Shown: piece after piece, positions 1 to 8,751 of the stretch
How positions within the stretch are numbered: position 1 is the first letter of the stretch
Layout of the letters: the number at the start of each line of letters is the position of its first letter
Source of the DNA: Sphingomonas sanguinis
Lineage (GTDB): Bacteria; Pseudomonadota; Alphaproteobacteria; Sphingomonadales; Sphingomonadaceae
Reading direction: 5' to 3'
Length of the DNA: 64,000 nucleotides
Assembly (NCBI RefSeq): GCF_019297835.1
Contig: NZ_CP079203.1
Location: 3,028,501 to 3,092,500 of the forward strand
The notes under the pieces: model-generated
Seen by the model: the letters and a program-made list of their open reading frames with translations, nothing else
Database searches by the model: none
Told to the model about the DNA's origin: nothing
Program-made: the position numbers and the translations under genes

Positions 1-838
1 TCGGGGGCACTACCCAAAACACGGTCGTCGGTTGGGTCGGAAGTATCAACCCCTTGTTCCTCAACGACCGCAGCCTGCCGTGCAGGTCTCGGACAGCCAT
101 CGTCAGACCGACGTCCGCTCGCTTCTCCACGAAGATGCCGACGCCCAGAACGATCGTGGTGCTGCGATCCACGATGAACAGACCCGTCGCACCGCGCCGC
201 TGGTGGTCAAATCTGATCGATAGATTCAGCGGACACTGGTCTATGACAAGCTCACCTCCCGCACGGAGAGGATCAACCATCTTCGGGCGTTGATTCCGCA
301 GAACGTGGACGCGCTCACGCAGCGCGCTCATCGCCGGAGCCTTCGGTGCCTCCATGCCGCGTGCGCTCAGGTCCTTTATCCCGGTCGTGATCCATCGCGA
401 TACGTCGGCGATAGAGATGTCCGGCTGTTCAGACATCACGGTCGCGATCCATTCGTCGATGGGTGAACCGAACCCGTCGCGCGCAGCCGAGGGTTTGATC
501 CTGGTCCGGCGGCCCGGAACCAGACCGCTGATCGGTCCCGAATCGGACACGCGCTTCAGCAGGCCGTACATCGCGCTCTGACCGAGACCGAGTTCCTTCG
601 CCGCATCCACGACGTGCTGCGTCCGTCGTTCCGTGGCGGGAGGCAGGCGCGAGATCTCCCGGAGCCGCTTGTCGACGGCGGAACGAAGCTCGGGCGCGAG
701 CGCCGAATACAGCGCCATCTCACGTCGCACGTCGTCCTGCCATGCAGCCGCTTCCTGACTGGTCGCCCCCTCTGGCCTCGGCATGAGTTCGAGCACCACG
801 GCATGCACTTGGGAAAGGGTTGGTGTCTCCGGCAGCAT
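1..838 (-). CDS. Divergent DDE-integrase-like (TnsB/MuA-type) protein, 3' end outside window
   Basis: An open frame runs on the minus strand from an ATG at 838 (an in-frame ATG at 859 would add 7 residues) off the left edge, giving about 279 residues. Residues about 76-96 (AAKELGLGQSAMYGLLKRV) look like the helix-turn-helix of TnsB/MuA proteins. A second predicted helical DNA-binding stretch follows at about 125-185. At about residue 200 the motif VIDQCPLNL, followed by FIVDRSTTIVLGVGI, matches the start of a retroviral-integrase/DDE core and aligns with QLDDTPF...ALDVYTRAIVGWDI of the TnsB encoded at 2642-4933. The other catalytic residues would lie outside the window. No good Shine-Dalgarno is visible. 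It is transcribed away from the tns operon. Seen: open frame and motifs. Inferred: a second transposase-like protein in the same element or in a neighbouring one. Confidence 0.55.
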   Translation of the reverse strand, partial: MLPETPTLSQVHAVVLELMPRPEGATSQEAAAWQDDVRREMALYSALAPELRSAVDKRLREISRLPPATERRTQHVVDAAKELGLGQSAMYGLLKRVSDSGPISGLVPGRRTRIKPSAARDGFGSPIDEWIATVMSEQPDISIADVSRWITTGIKDLSARGMEAPKAPAMSALRERVHVLRNQRPKMVDPLRAGGELVIDQCPLNLSIRFDHQRRGATGLFIVDRSTTIVLGVGIFVEKRADVGLTMAVRDLHGRLRSLRNKGLILPTQPTTVFWVVPP

Positions 839-993
839 GACGCAGCGTCTACCCGACATGTGGCCGAAACGCAACATTATCCTTTAAAACCGCTAATACC
901 ATCGGGATAAGTGTGGAACATCCGATTTCGTCGTGCGATTGTTCGTTACAGACTTTCGGCAACGGTGTCGTTTTGTCTGTGGAGAACGTGGTT

Positions 994-1239
994 ATGAGGG
1001 ACATGTCTGTCAACGGGGCAAGTGGCCGAGCCCGGAGGCCGGTGCGCGGCCGGCACCAGAGGTGGACGAGAATCGACCGGCGTCGGTCGCAACTCCGTCA
1101 CGAGGCTCTCCGCACGGTGGATGGGTGCTCGTTCACCCTGCCCGACGAAGGCACCACCCTGCTGCTCGCCGACGGGAAGATCACGGCCGTTCCGGTCGAG
1201 GGAGCCGACCCGTTCTACGTCATCACGAACGACGTCTGA
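994..1239 (+). CDS. Small ORF of unknown function upstream of tnsA
   Basis: An 81-codon frame beginning ATG at 994, chosen because GGAG lies 9 nt upstream; the frame stays open further upstream to 913. The N-terminal half is very arginine-rich and could be DNA-binding or simply untranslated. The C-terminal half (TLPDEGTTLLLADGKITAV, ending in PFYVITNDV) reads like folded beta-rich protein. It faintly resembles the beta-rich start of TnsB in this element (PNGRAVFMSGDGWILEVPD). I recognise no family. It sits between the divergent DDE-like gene and a second small ORF, so an element accessory role is possible, but the coding call itself is uncertain. Confidence 0.35.
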   Translation: MRDMSVNGASGRARRPVRGRHQRWTRIDRRRSQLRHEALRTVDGCSFTLPDEGTTLLLADGKITAVPVEGADPFYVITNDV

Positions 1240-1354
1240 CGAGGCGCGTCCGGCGTCCGGCCCTGAGGGATCGGACGTCGATCAGCGCGACCCGTGCCGG
1301 CGGACGGCAATCGAGCGGTCGCGCCACCTCAAGCCCTGGATTAGGATAACGCGA

Positions 1355-1732
1355 GTGTTGGACAGCTACGACAACGGGACGACCATCGAGGTCGAACCGA
1401 GCATCATTCACGATCGGCACGTCGATGACGACGGTATCGATCCCGCCGACGGAGATCAGTCCGAGGTGCACGGCCTCCCGGCCGATGTGTCTTCTTCGAG
1501 CATCGCGGCGATCATGCTTCGCCTGCTGGCGGCTGAACCGTTCGAACTGGCGGGACGCCTCTACGTCGCGGGTGACGCGCGCCCACACCCCGACGTCCTC
1601 ATCCTTCAGGAGATCGCCTGGGATCGGAATGGGCCGCTGCTGCTCGAACGCCGGCTGATGACGCTCGCAGCCCTGGAGTTCGCCGTCCGGCAGGACCGCG
1701 CACGGCCCGTACTGCCGGAGAACGTCGGATGA
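1355..1732 (+). CDS. Small protein overlapping tnsA; resembles the TnsB N-terminus
   Basis: A GTG at 1355 (TTG at 1358 is an alternative) with AGGA 8 nt upstream opens a 125-residue acidic protein. Its stop overlaps the ATG of tnsA (ATGA), which suggests translational coupling. It begins V-L-D-S and carries IMLRLLAAEPFELAG at about residues 65-80. TnsB of the same element begins V-L-D-S and carries MVLRLMAAEALILRA at about residues 59-74. The similarity is modest but co-linear and suggests a stand-alone relative of the TnsB N-terminal domain. Frame openness continues upstream to 1022, but the upstream part is arginine/serine-rich and looks non-coding. Function unknown. Confidence 0.5.
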   Translation: MLDSYDNGTTIEVEPSIIHDRHVDDDGIDPADGDQSEVHGLPADVSSSSIAAIMLRLLAAEPFELAGRLYVAGDARPHPDVLILQEIAWDRNGPLLLERRLMTLAALEFAVRQDRARPVLPENVG

Positions 1733-2637
1733 TCGTGGATGCGGCACGTCCGGTGAGATCGAGGCGATCGGATCGGCACGGGTCGACACGGGACGCCGAC
1801 GCGTCCGCGTTCGAGGCCGACGCATCTGCCTCCGCGAGCGACCGCGATCGTCTCGCGCCGATGCCGGCGGCCGGGACCGAACGGCGACTGCGGTTGGTCG
1901 TAGCCGGTACCGACGCAGCGGCGGCATCAGTCCCGGCGGCCAGGATCTACGTGGCCGACGACGGGGGGCCCATCAGGACCGTGATCGGAGCCGATCATAG
2001 CCATTTCGTCGGCGAGGAGGCATCGATCAAGACCGGCCTGTCCAACCCTTACGAAGGTGCCGTCGAGTACCTCCTCATTCGGGAGAGCGAAGTCCGTTAC
2101 GACGTCCTCGCCTTCCGGACGCAGGCCATGCGGATGCGGGTGATGGTGGGTAACACCATGAGGGAGTGGATCTGCGACCATCTCAGGCAGGTCCGCGTGG
2201 GCCAAGCCGACGTCATCGAGGCGATCGAATGCAAGCCCGACATGTCCTACCTGGGCGACGTCGGCGAGCGCGCCAGGATGACCGCCGTCCGGAAGGTGGT
2301 CGAGAGTCTGGGTTGGCGCTTCCGCGTCATCTACGAGGCCGATGTTTTGGGCGGCGGTGAACGCCAGATCAACCTCGGCACCATAATGGCCCACAAGACC
2401 AAACGGGTGGGCGACGACCACCGCGCGGCCTTCGATCTTTTGGCCCGCGAGACGACGCATTCGACCTTCGGACGCCTGCGGACCGCGCTGTCCGACGTAC
2501 GTCAGGAGGGAACCGCCCTCGCGCACGCCTTCATCTGCGAAGGTCGCGTACGCTTCGACCTCGATCGTCGTCTTCACGACGGATCGCCTGTCGAACTGCT
2601 GCCGCGTCCCAGCTTCACCCCGCGCATCTGGTTCTGA
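1729..2637 (+). CDS. tnsA: TnsA-like transposon endonuclease
   Basis: A 302-residue protein at the head of a tnsABC-tniQ operon. In Tn7, TnsA is a restriction-like endonuclease that nicks the 5' ends of the element while TnsB cuts the 3' ends, permitting cut-and-paste movement. The core motifs are present: Glu in NPYEGAVEYLL (about residue 105), Asp in VRYDVLAFRTQ (about 124) and the terminal E-x-K in EAIECKPD (about 166), matching the E...D...(Q/E)xK nuclease pattern. The first 70 residues are low-complexity (Ala/Ser/Asp/Arg) and may be partly untranslated, so the real start could lie downstream. The gene overlaps the preceding small ORF by 4 nt and ends 4 nt before tnsB. Function is inferred from motifs plus operon position. 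Confidence 0.8.
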   Translation: MIVDAARPVRSRRSDRHGSTRDADASAFEADASASASDRDRLAPMPAAGTERRLRLVVAGTDAAAASVPAARIYVADDGGPIRTVIGADHSHFVGEEASIKTGLSNPYEGAVEYLLIRESEVRYDVLAFRTQAMRMRVMVGNTMREWICDHLRQVRVGQADVIEAIECKPDMSYLGDVGERARMTAVRKVVESLGWRFRVIYEADVLGGGERQINLGTIMAHKTKRVGDDHRAAFDLLARETTHSTFGRLRTALSDVRQEGTALAHAFICEGRVRFDLDRRLHDGSPVELLPRPSFTPRIWF

Positions 2638-2641
2638 CCCG

Positions 2642-4933
2642 GTGCTGGACAGTCTCCGCGGGCTGAAGGGCAGCCATTTCTGGTATAGGGGGCGCCCCTG
2701 CGTCTTCACGGGAATCGCTCCGAACGGTCGGGCCGTCTTCATGTCGGGCGACGGATGGATCCTGGAGGTGCCGGATCCGGAGACCGGCATGCCGGTCTGG
2801 CCCACCGTCGACATGGTTCTCCGTCTCATGGCCGCCGAGGCTCTGATCCTGCGCGCGGATCCCCTGAACGATCTCGTCCGTCGACGGGCGCGCAAGGCCG
2901 AGCCGACGCGGCAGGAACTCGTCGAAGCCAAACAGAAGACCGATCCGGACCAGGTCCGTGACAGGTGGTACATGTTGCGGGAGGAGGCCCTGTCCGTCTG
3001 GGATCGGGTGGGGCAGTGCGCGCTGAGCGAGCGAGGCATCGCGGAGTGGTGGAGGAAGCACTTCGACCTCGCCGACCTCGTCGAACGCTTCGGTCGCGTG
3101 CCCAGCGCCACTACCTTCCGCACATGGGTCAGGACCCGTGGTCGGCCGAACGACCGTCGTCCGGCCGACTTCGCCTCGATGAGCAACATCGTGCCGAGGC
3201 GTCGCCGGATCGATCCCGTCGTTCTGGCCATCATCAAGCACCATGCCCTGACGTTCCATTCGAAGCCCAAGCAGTCCATCAGCACGTACTTCAGAAAGGC
3301 GGCCGACGACGTCCTGCGCTATCAGCGCGGCGAGAACCTGGAGATCTTCGACTTCGAACGCGGTCTCGAGAAGCCCGAGGCCGAGGTCAGGATGTGCACC
3401 CGGCGCATCTTCACGATCGAGGTGGAACGGGCCAAGAGCGCTGCCGGCTTCGCCGTCGCCTACGGCACGCAGGCACGGCGGCAGCGTTTCGGCGGCGGCG
3501 GCGTCGCGCAGGAGCCGACGCGATACTTGGAAATCGTCCAGCTGGACGACACGCCCTTCCCGATGGTCTTCATCATCGATCCCGTGAGACGGGTGCCGGT
3601 GGGCGTCCCCACGGTGACGATAGCGCTGGACGTGTATACCCGCGCGATCGTCGGCTGGGACATCTCGTACGACGTTCCGAGCCATGCGACATACATGCGG
3701 ACACTGCTGAGCACCGGTCTGCCCAAGGAGGTACCCGAAAGCTTCCGCAACATTCCGGAACTGGCCGAGATCTGCGGCAGGGTGGTCGGCTACTTCCTGG
3801 TGGACAACGCCAAGCATCAGGTCGCGCGCGCCGCGCAGGACGCGGGCGGAGACATAGGGTTCGGCGTCCGCTGGGCGGGGGCGAAGCAACCCACCCATAA
3901 GCCGCATGTCGAGAGTTGTCTCGGAACGCTGCAGAACATCGTTCGCGAGATGCTTCCCGCCGGCACCTGGGACATCCCGCTCATGCGCGAATTCGGATAC
4001 GATCCGTCGAAGCACGCCGTCGCCACGCTCGAGCACTTCCGAATCCTCTTCGCCGAGGCGGTCGCCAGGTACCACACCAAGAACCACACCGAACTCGGTG
4101 ATCGCCCGCCGTTGGACGTCTGGCGCGAACAGCGGGAGGAGCACGGGCTCGATTGGGTGCACGACATCGATCACTTCCGTAGAGCGATCGGCAACGTGTC
4201 CTACGCCAGCTTCCGCGGTGACGGTGCGGTGATCGAGGGTCTGCGCTACGGCTCCAACGGCACCGACGACGCCCATCCCTACTCGAACGAGGACATTCTC
4301 CACCATCTGGCACTTGCGAGGGGTCAGTCGTCACGCACGAAGAAGCAGACCTTCGCCGACGTCAAGATCAAATGGGATCCGAACGACCTGAGCAAGGCCT
4401 GGTTGTTCGACGAACATCTTCGCGAATACGTCCCCATCCCGTGCACCCGCCGCCGCTACGCCGATGCGCTCCCGCTGTGGCTGCATGACCGTTTGAAGGA
4501 TTTCGCGAAGAAGAGGGCGCTCGCGTTCGAGGACGAGTTCGACATGCTTAAGGTCCGCGAGGAGTTCACCAAAACCTACGCCCGCGTGCTGCCCGAAGCC
4601 GCGATGGCCGATCGCCGCGCCGCTGCTCGCCTCATCGAGTCCGAGGAGGGGCGGAACTATCTGGGTAATTCCGCTGAGGTGCTGCGGATCGCATCGAGCC
4701 CCAGCGGCATGGAGAACAAGCTCTCCCACGACACGAGGGTCGCATCGCGTCGCGATGCCAACCGCATCGCTCCGCGCAGTTCGGGCCGCAACAGGCACAA
4801 GCACGACCGGCACGATCCCCGCGACGCCTCGCGCGAGGAGGCGCCGTCGGTTCAGGAGCATCGGGCCACGGATGACGACGCGTACGTCGGTCGTCGTCTC
4901 GATTCCGGCTGGAGCGACGGAGGCTACCAGTGA
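2642..4933 (+). CDS. tnsB: TnsB-like DDE transposase
   Basis: A 763-residue protein starting at GTG 2642, 4 nt after tnsA. TnsB-type proteins bind the element ends and join 3' ends to target DNA. The catalytic triad is visible: Asp in QLDDTPF (about residue 302), Asp in FLVDNAKH (about 387) and Glu in KPHVESCLG (about 423); the last two are separated by 35 residues, the classical D-35-E spacing. The surrounding ALDVYTRAIVGWDI segment is typical of the integrase core. The N-terminal 280 residues contain beta-rich and helical DNA-binding regions; the C-terminal 80 residues are basic and probably contact TnsC. The start motif V-L-D-S and MVLRLMAAE recur in the small protein at 1355-1732. The 3' end overlaps the upstream open frame of tnsC, but the tnsC start chosen here lies downstream. 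Confidence 0.9.
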   Translation: MLDSLRGLKGSHFWYRGRPCVFTGIAPNGRAVFMSGDGWILEVPDPETGMPVWPTVDMVLRLMAAEALILRADPLNDLVRRRARKAEPTRQELVEAKQKTDPDQVRDRWYMLREEALSVWDRVGQCALSERGIAEWWRKHFDLADLVERFGRVPSATTFRTWVRTRGRPNDRRPADFASMSNIVPRRRRIDPVVLAIIKHHALTFHSKPKQSISTYFRKAADDVLRYQRGENLEIFDFERGLEKPEAEVRMCTRRIFTIEVERAKSAAGFAVAYGTQARRQRFGGGGVAQEPTRYLEIVQLDDTPFPMVFIIDPVRRVPVGVPTVTIALDVYTRAIVGWDISYDVPSHATYMRTLLSTGLPKEVPESFRNIPELAEICGRVVGYFLVDNAKHQVARAAQDAGGDIGFGVRWAGAKQPTHKPHVESCLGTLQNIVREMLPAGTWDIPLMREFGYDPSKHAVATLEHFRILFAEAVARYHTKNHTELGDRPPLDVWREQREEHGLDWVHDIDHFRRAIGNVSYASFRGDGAVIEGLRYGSNGTDDAHPYSNEDILHHLALARGQSSRTKKQTFADVKIKWDPNDLSKAWLFDEHLREYVPIPCTRRRYADALPLWLHDRLKDFAKKRALAFEDEFDMLKVREEFTKTYARVLPEAAMADRRAAARLIESEEGRNYLGNSAEVLRIASSPSGMENKLSHDTRVASRRDANRIAPRSSGRNRHKHDRHDPRDASREEAPSVQEHRATDDDAYVGRRLDSGWSDGGYQ

Positions 4934-4955
4934 CCCACCTGGAAAGGACCAAGCG

Positions 4956-6023
4956 ATGACGAGCAGCAGGAACAGTCCCGTGTCGATCGGGAACGAACGC
5001 AGCCGGACCAAGCTGCCGCCGCGGCACGCCTGCGCGAAGGCGGTTCCGCCGAGGACCATCGCGGAACCGACCGATGACGCGGCTCCGCTGAACGCCCCGA
5101 CCAAGGCGATGCTCCCATCGATGCTCGCCGACGTGGTAGGCAGCGGGCTCGCCGCGTTCGAGAGCATCATTCTGCCGACGCCACCGCAGATCACCGGCGT
5201 AAGGCAGATGGACACGTTGCGCATGATGGGTCTTAGGCAACCGGAAGGGCAGCAGCGCCGGGCGTACCGCTACCTCCAGCCGTCCGGTGCGGGCAAGAGC
5301 ACCTGCGCCAGACTGCTCGCCGCCCATGTGGCGGGCCAGCCCGATCGTGATCCGGAGATGAAGCCGGTTCTCCACGTCACCCTGTCAACGACGGGCACCC
5401 CCAAGAGCCTGGCCAGCTCTATCCTGGGTGCACTCGGCGACAACTATTCGACCAGGGGCGAGGCCGAACTGCTGCTGAGGCGAGTGCGTCAGGGCCTCAA
5501 GGAGTTCGGTGTCGAACTGCTCATCATCGATGAACTCAACCACTTCAGGCAGAAGCATCTCGCCACGGACGCCGCGAACACCATCAAGAACATCCTGACG
5601 CTCGGCTGGGTGCCGATCGTACTCATGGGTACGACCGATGCACAGTCGCTCTTCACGAACAACCGTGAGTTGAAGATGCGTAGCGCGCCGCAGGTCGTCC
5701 TCGCGCCCTACGACCATCGGGTTGCCGCCGATCTCGAGATCTGGACGGAGTTCCTGCGACGTCTCGATGCGAGGATGGTGCAGGACGGTATTCTGTCGAC
5801 CCGGTCCGGGTTAGGGGAGCCGACGCTGGCGAAGGATCTCTGCGAGGCGAGCAACGGTCTGATCGGCGAACTGCACAACATCATCCTCGCCGCCCTGGAA
5901 CCAGTGCTGATGGCAGGGGAGAAGCACATCTCTTACGAGCGTCTGTCTGACGCCGTGGATGCGTGGTGCCTCCAGGACGGCACCATCGAGCACAATCCGC
6001 TCAAGATCCGCGCAGGCCGATAA
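4956..6023 (+). CDS. tnsC: TnsC-like AAA+ target-selection ATPase
   Basis: A 355-residue ATPase linking the target-binding TniQ to the transposase. The start ATG 4956 is preceded at 7 nt by AAAGGA; longer in-frame starts back to 4755 lie inside tnsB and are rejected. Walker A is QPSGAGKST (about residue 110), with Gln where the first P-loop Gly often stands but with GAGKS intact. Walker B is LLIIDELNHF (about 189), with the Asp-Glu pair. The stop is 3 nt before tniQ. The first 70 residues are Pro/Arg/Ala-rich and probably a flexible TnsB-contact tail. AAA ATPases of IS21/Mu type (IstB, MuB) are relatives, but the gene order argues for TnsC. Confidence 0.88.
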   Translation: MTSSRNSPVSIGNERSRTKLPPRHACAKAVPPRTIAEPTDDAAPLNAPTKAMLPSMLADVVGSGLAAFESIILPTPPQITGVRQMDTLRMMGLRQPEGQQRRAYRYLQPSGAGKSTCARLLAAHVAGQPDRDPEMKPVLHVTLSTTGTPKSLASSILGALGDNYSTRGEAELLLRRVRQGLKEFGVELLIIDELNHFRQKHLATDAANTIKNILTLGWVPIVLMGTTDAQSLFTNNRELKMRSAPQVVLAPYDHRVAADLEIWTEFLRRLDARMVQDGILSTRSGLGEPTLAKDLCEASNGLIGELHNIILAALEPVLMAGEKHISYERLSDAVDAWCLQDGTIEHNPLKIRAGR

Positions 6024-6026
6024 GGC

Positions 6027-7841
6027 ATGTCCGGTCCGCTGCTCTGGAAGGTCTCCCCGATCATCGGCGAATCCCTCATGAGTCTCGTCACTCGGGCGGC
6101 GGCCCGCAATCTGCTCCCGTCCTCTCACGTGCTGCTGGGCCAGGTCGGTGCGCCGCATGCCCAGAATCCCACCGTCGCGCTGTCCCCGATGATCGACGGT
6201 GATCGGCTCGCCACGATCTTGCGGGTGCCGGTGGAGGAGGTGGCGATGAGGAGGCATGCAGCATCCGGTAGGAAGGGCTTCGTCGACCACTTCGGAGTGG
6301 CGGTGCGGGCGGACGAGATCCTCTTCCGTCATCGCCGCTTCGCACCGACGTCGGTCGGCCGGAGCGCGCATGCGCGGGCGCTATGGTCGCTCAAGACCGT
6401 TCCGTGCTGTACGGAGAGCTGGGAGTACCTCCTCGACAGCTGTCCGTGCGGTGCGATCCAGGGTTGGCGGTACGCCGAAAGACTCGACCGCTGCGACATC
6501 TGCAACACGGATCTAGGCACGCTCCACTGCGCATCGGTGCCCGCCGAACTCCGTGACGATCTATCGTTCATCGTTGGGCTGCTCGACCCGCACCCGGAAC
6601 GGCGCTCGGAAGCAAGAAAGCGTCTGCCTTCCGAGTTGAAGGATTGGGACGGCGGGATGGTCTTCGAACTCGCGCTCGCGTTGATGCCGCTGACCCGCAG
6701 CGGGCATCGTCCGATTCGAGGCACGAAGCCCGACTTCGAGCAATTGCCGAAGTACACCGCTTCGCTCGCCGAAGCAGTTCGAATCGTTCTGGACTGGCCT
6801 TCGTCGTTCGTCCCCGCACTGGAGGTCGCCGTGCATGAGCATGGTTGCTCGAGGCCGAACGTCCGCTACCCGGGCATAGGTCACTATGTCGCTGGGATGG
6901 ACGGCGGGATCACCCCGGCACCCGTGACTGCGGCGATCAAGGAGGCCCTGAAGCCGATCTCGGACGGTGCGAAGCACACCATCGATATGCGGCAGGCCAT
7001 GCGATTGACGGGACACCTCGAGTACGATCTGGCGATGGCGCGGCGGGCCGGTCGCCTGCGGACTCGGGTAGCGGTACGCGCCAACCGGATCATGCCGATG
7101 CTGGACCGCGGTGAGATCGAAACGGTGAAGGACTTTCTCCGCGCCAGGCTCGGTCCTGACCGTGCCGCCACGCTTCTCGGCCTGCCCGCTTACGCGATGC
7201 GGCTACTCGCCGACGAGGGGCTGATCGTCTTCGAATCCCATCCCTATCTCGTGGATCGATACGGCGAACATCAGATTGATGCGGCGCAGTTGGTCGATCT
7301 CGAGAGAGCGTTGCAGCGCGCGGCCGTGCCGAAGAAGGCGATCGCTGATGCGATCACGCTTCAGCGGGCAGCTCGTGCGATCGGCGGGGGGCCGAAACCA
7401 TGGGGCCGGATGGTCAGGGATCTGGTCGATGGAATCGTGCCCTTCAGCATGCACGGCCGCAAAATCTCCGACATAGTGGTCGACCGGACCTACGCGCTTG
7501 ATCTGCGATCGATTGATCTTGCATCGTCAACCGGCTCCGTTTTCGAAGGCTCCTGTTCCCAGCGGGATGCCACCGAGGTCCTCAACCTGCCGCTGAAGCA
7601 TGCGCATCTCATCGCCGACGCGGCAGTCGGGCCACTCAACGGTGCGTGGAGCATCGAATGGAAGAAGCTCCTCCACAAAGCACGCACTCGGGTTACGTTG
7701 GCGGAGCTACAGGCGCGCACCGGGGTACATGGGTCGCGCTTGGAAGCTATCCTTGAGCGCAAAGGTGTTCTTCGAGCCGACGAGCTCGGCTGGCGGCGCA
7801 GCGAGGTACTGCCTGCCGTCGACCTTCTTGATTTCCGGTAG
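6027..7841 (+). CDS. tniQ: TniQ/TnsD-type target-site selector
   Basis: A 604-residue protein, last gene of the operon. Its N-terminus (LLWKVSPIIGESLMSLVTRAA) is the characteristic TniQ opening. Around residues 127-165 lies a Cys cluster (PCCTESW, SCPCG, RCDICNTDL) expected to form the TniQ zinc site. The remaining ~430 residues contain helical DNA-binding repeats, including RLLADEGLIVF. The length is that of TnsD-like proteins, which recognise a fixed chromosomal site, rather than the short TniQ of CRISPR-associated elements; no cas gene or CRISPR array is visible. The gene points at, and ends 84 bp from, a tRNA-Thr gene, the probable attachment site. Motifs are seen; tRNA targeting is inferred. 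Confidence 0.85.
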   Translation: MSGPLLWKVSPIIGESLMSLVTRAAARNLLPSSHVLLGQVGAPHAQNPTVALSPMIDGDRLATILRVPVEEVAMRRHAASGRKGFVDHFGVAVRADEILFRHRRFAPTSVGRSAHARALWSLKTVPCCTESWEYLLDSCPCGAIQGWRYAERLDRCDICNTDLGTLHCASVPAELRDDLSFIVGLLDPHPERRSEARKRLPSELKDWDGGMVFELALALMPLTRSGHRPIRGTKPDFEQLPKYTASLAEAVRIVLDWPSSFVPALEVAVHEHGCSRPNVRYPGIGHYVAGMDGGITPAPVTAAIKEALKPISDGAKHTIDMRQAMRLTGHLEYDLAMARRAGRLRTRVAVRANRIMPMLDRGEIETVKDFLRARLGPDRAATLLGLPAYAMRLLADEGLIVFESHPYLVDRYGEHQIDAAQLVDLERALQRAAVPKKAIADAITLQRAARAIGGGPKPWGRMVRDLVDGIVPFSMHGRKISDIVVDRTYALDLRSIDLASSTGSVFEGSCSQRDATEVLNLPLKHAHLIADAAVGPLNGAWSIEWKKLLHKARTRVTLAELQARTGVHGSRLEAILERKGVLRADELGWRRSEVLPAVDLLDFR

Positions 7842-7881
7842 AGTTCGATACGCCCGAGGTGGGAAGAGGTGCTTATGCGCC

Positions 7882-7918
7882 TAAGGGGCGATAACGCAGC
7901 CCTTAAGGGGCAACGTCA
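7882..7918 (+). repeat. Candidate transposon right-end repeats
   Basis: The octamer TAAGGGGC occurs at 7882 and again at 7904, exactly 22 bp apart, each followed a few bases later by AACG. Tn7 ends are built from repeated 22-bp TnsB sites, so these are the best candidates for TnsB sites. A terminal CA at 7917-7918 would place the element end about 8 bp from the tRNA 3' end. The left end is not in the window, so no terminal inverted repeat or target duplication could be verified. Confidence 0.45.
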
Positions 7919-7925
7919 TGAAAAA

Positions 7926-8000
<75 letters not shown>

Positions 8001-8084
8001 ACTCGCGTTCACCGCGGGAAGCGCGCCTAGAGACGATCGGGCGGCCATTGTCAAGCGCCCGTTGTGCGGATTATGCGAAATGCC

Positions 8085-8216
8085 ATGGCAAAAGACGAAC
8101 GCGCGGAGCGGCTGGCGGCGGCGCTCCGGGAAAATCTGAAGCGGCGAAAGGCCCAGGCGCGGGAACAGGATGGCGTCCACACGCCCGATCCCGCCCCCCG
8201 CGACGCGCCCGCCTGA
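8085..8216 (+). CDS. Small charged protein conserved in sphingomonads
   Basis: A 43-codon frame, ATG at 8085, too short for usual ORF cut-offs. The peptide starts MAKDERAERLAAALRENL and is rich in Arg, Ala and Lys, with a probable amphipathic helix over residues 3-28 and a Pro/Asp tail. I recall very similar small proteins annotated as hypothetical in sphingomonad genomes; no function is known to me. The stop lies 4 nt from the convergent membrane-protein gene. Confidence 0.6.
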   Translation: MAKDERAERLAAALRENLKRRKAQAREQDGVHTPDPAPRDAPA

Positions 8217-8220
8217 CCGC

Positions 8221-8676
8221 TCAGCGGGGTGCGATCAGCCCCAGGATCAGGGTCAGGCCCCCCAAGCCCAGCGACAAGGCCCAGCGCAGCGGCGCCCAGC
8301 CGGTCAGGCTGCGCATCGCCGTGCCGACCCGGATGTCGGCGAGCGGCGAGACCATGACGACCAGCCCCAGCAGGATCAGCGCGATCCGGATCGACCCACC
8401 CGCCAGCAGCGGCGGCACCAGCAGCGCCCATCCGATCAGGCTGGGCAGCACGGCGAGCAGATAGGGCCAGCCCCGCTCGTCACGGCGAAGCAGTGCCTCC
8501 ATCCACCACATTCCGCCCAGGAAGGACAGAATCAGCGCGGCATAAAGTCCTCCGCCGATCGTCGCGGGCAGGATGAGCGTCGGATCAACCAGCGCCAGCC
8601 CGACACAGGCCAGAGGCGGCAACACACCCGCCGCGCCTAGGACAAGCGGTGGTCGTGGCAGGTGAGTGTGGTTCAT
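8221..8676 (-). CDS. DUF3429-like small inner-membrane protein
   Basis: A 151-residue, very hydrophobic protein with about five predicted transmembrane segments (around residues 10-28, 33-55, 68-88, 92-112 and 128-147). The GGGLYAALILSFLGGMWW and ERGWPYLLAVLPSLIGW segments match what I know of DUF3429 proteins, whose function is unknown. It is probably expressed alone; the upstream intergenic holds a palindromic repeat and the receptor gene further on. Confidence 0.7.
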   Translation of the reverse strand: MNHTHLPRPPLVLGAAGVLPPLACVGLALVDPTLILPATIGGGLYAALILSFLGGMWWMEALLRRDERGWPYLLAVLPSLIGWALLVPPLLAGGSIRIALILLGLVVMVSPLADIRVGTAMRSLTGWAPLRWALSLGLGGLTLILGLIAPR

Positions 8677-8751
8677 CGCGGCATTCCCGAAACATGGCGT
8701 TGCGGGGTGGCTTCGCAGGGGCCGCGTGTTGGTTCATTCGGGACAACGCCC

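Noticed and set aside
913..1732. Long alternative frames (236 and 138 codons) upstream of tnsA
   Set aside because: Only the parts beginning 994 and 1355 read protein-like and have Shine-Dalgarno support; the rest is arginine/serine-rich frame noise.
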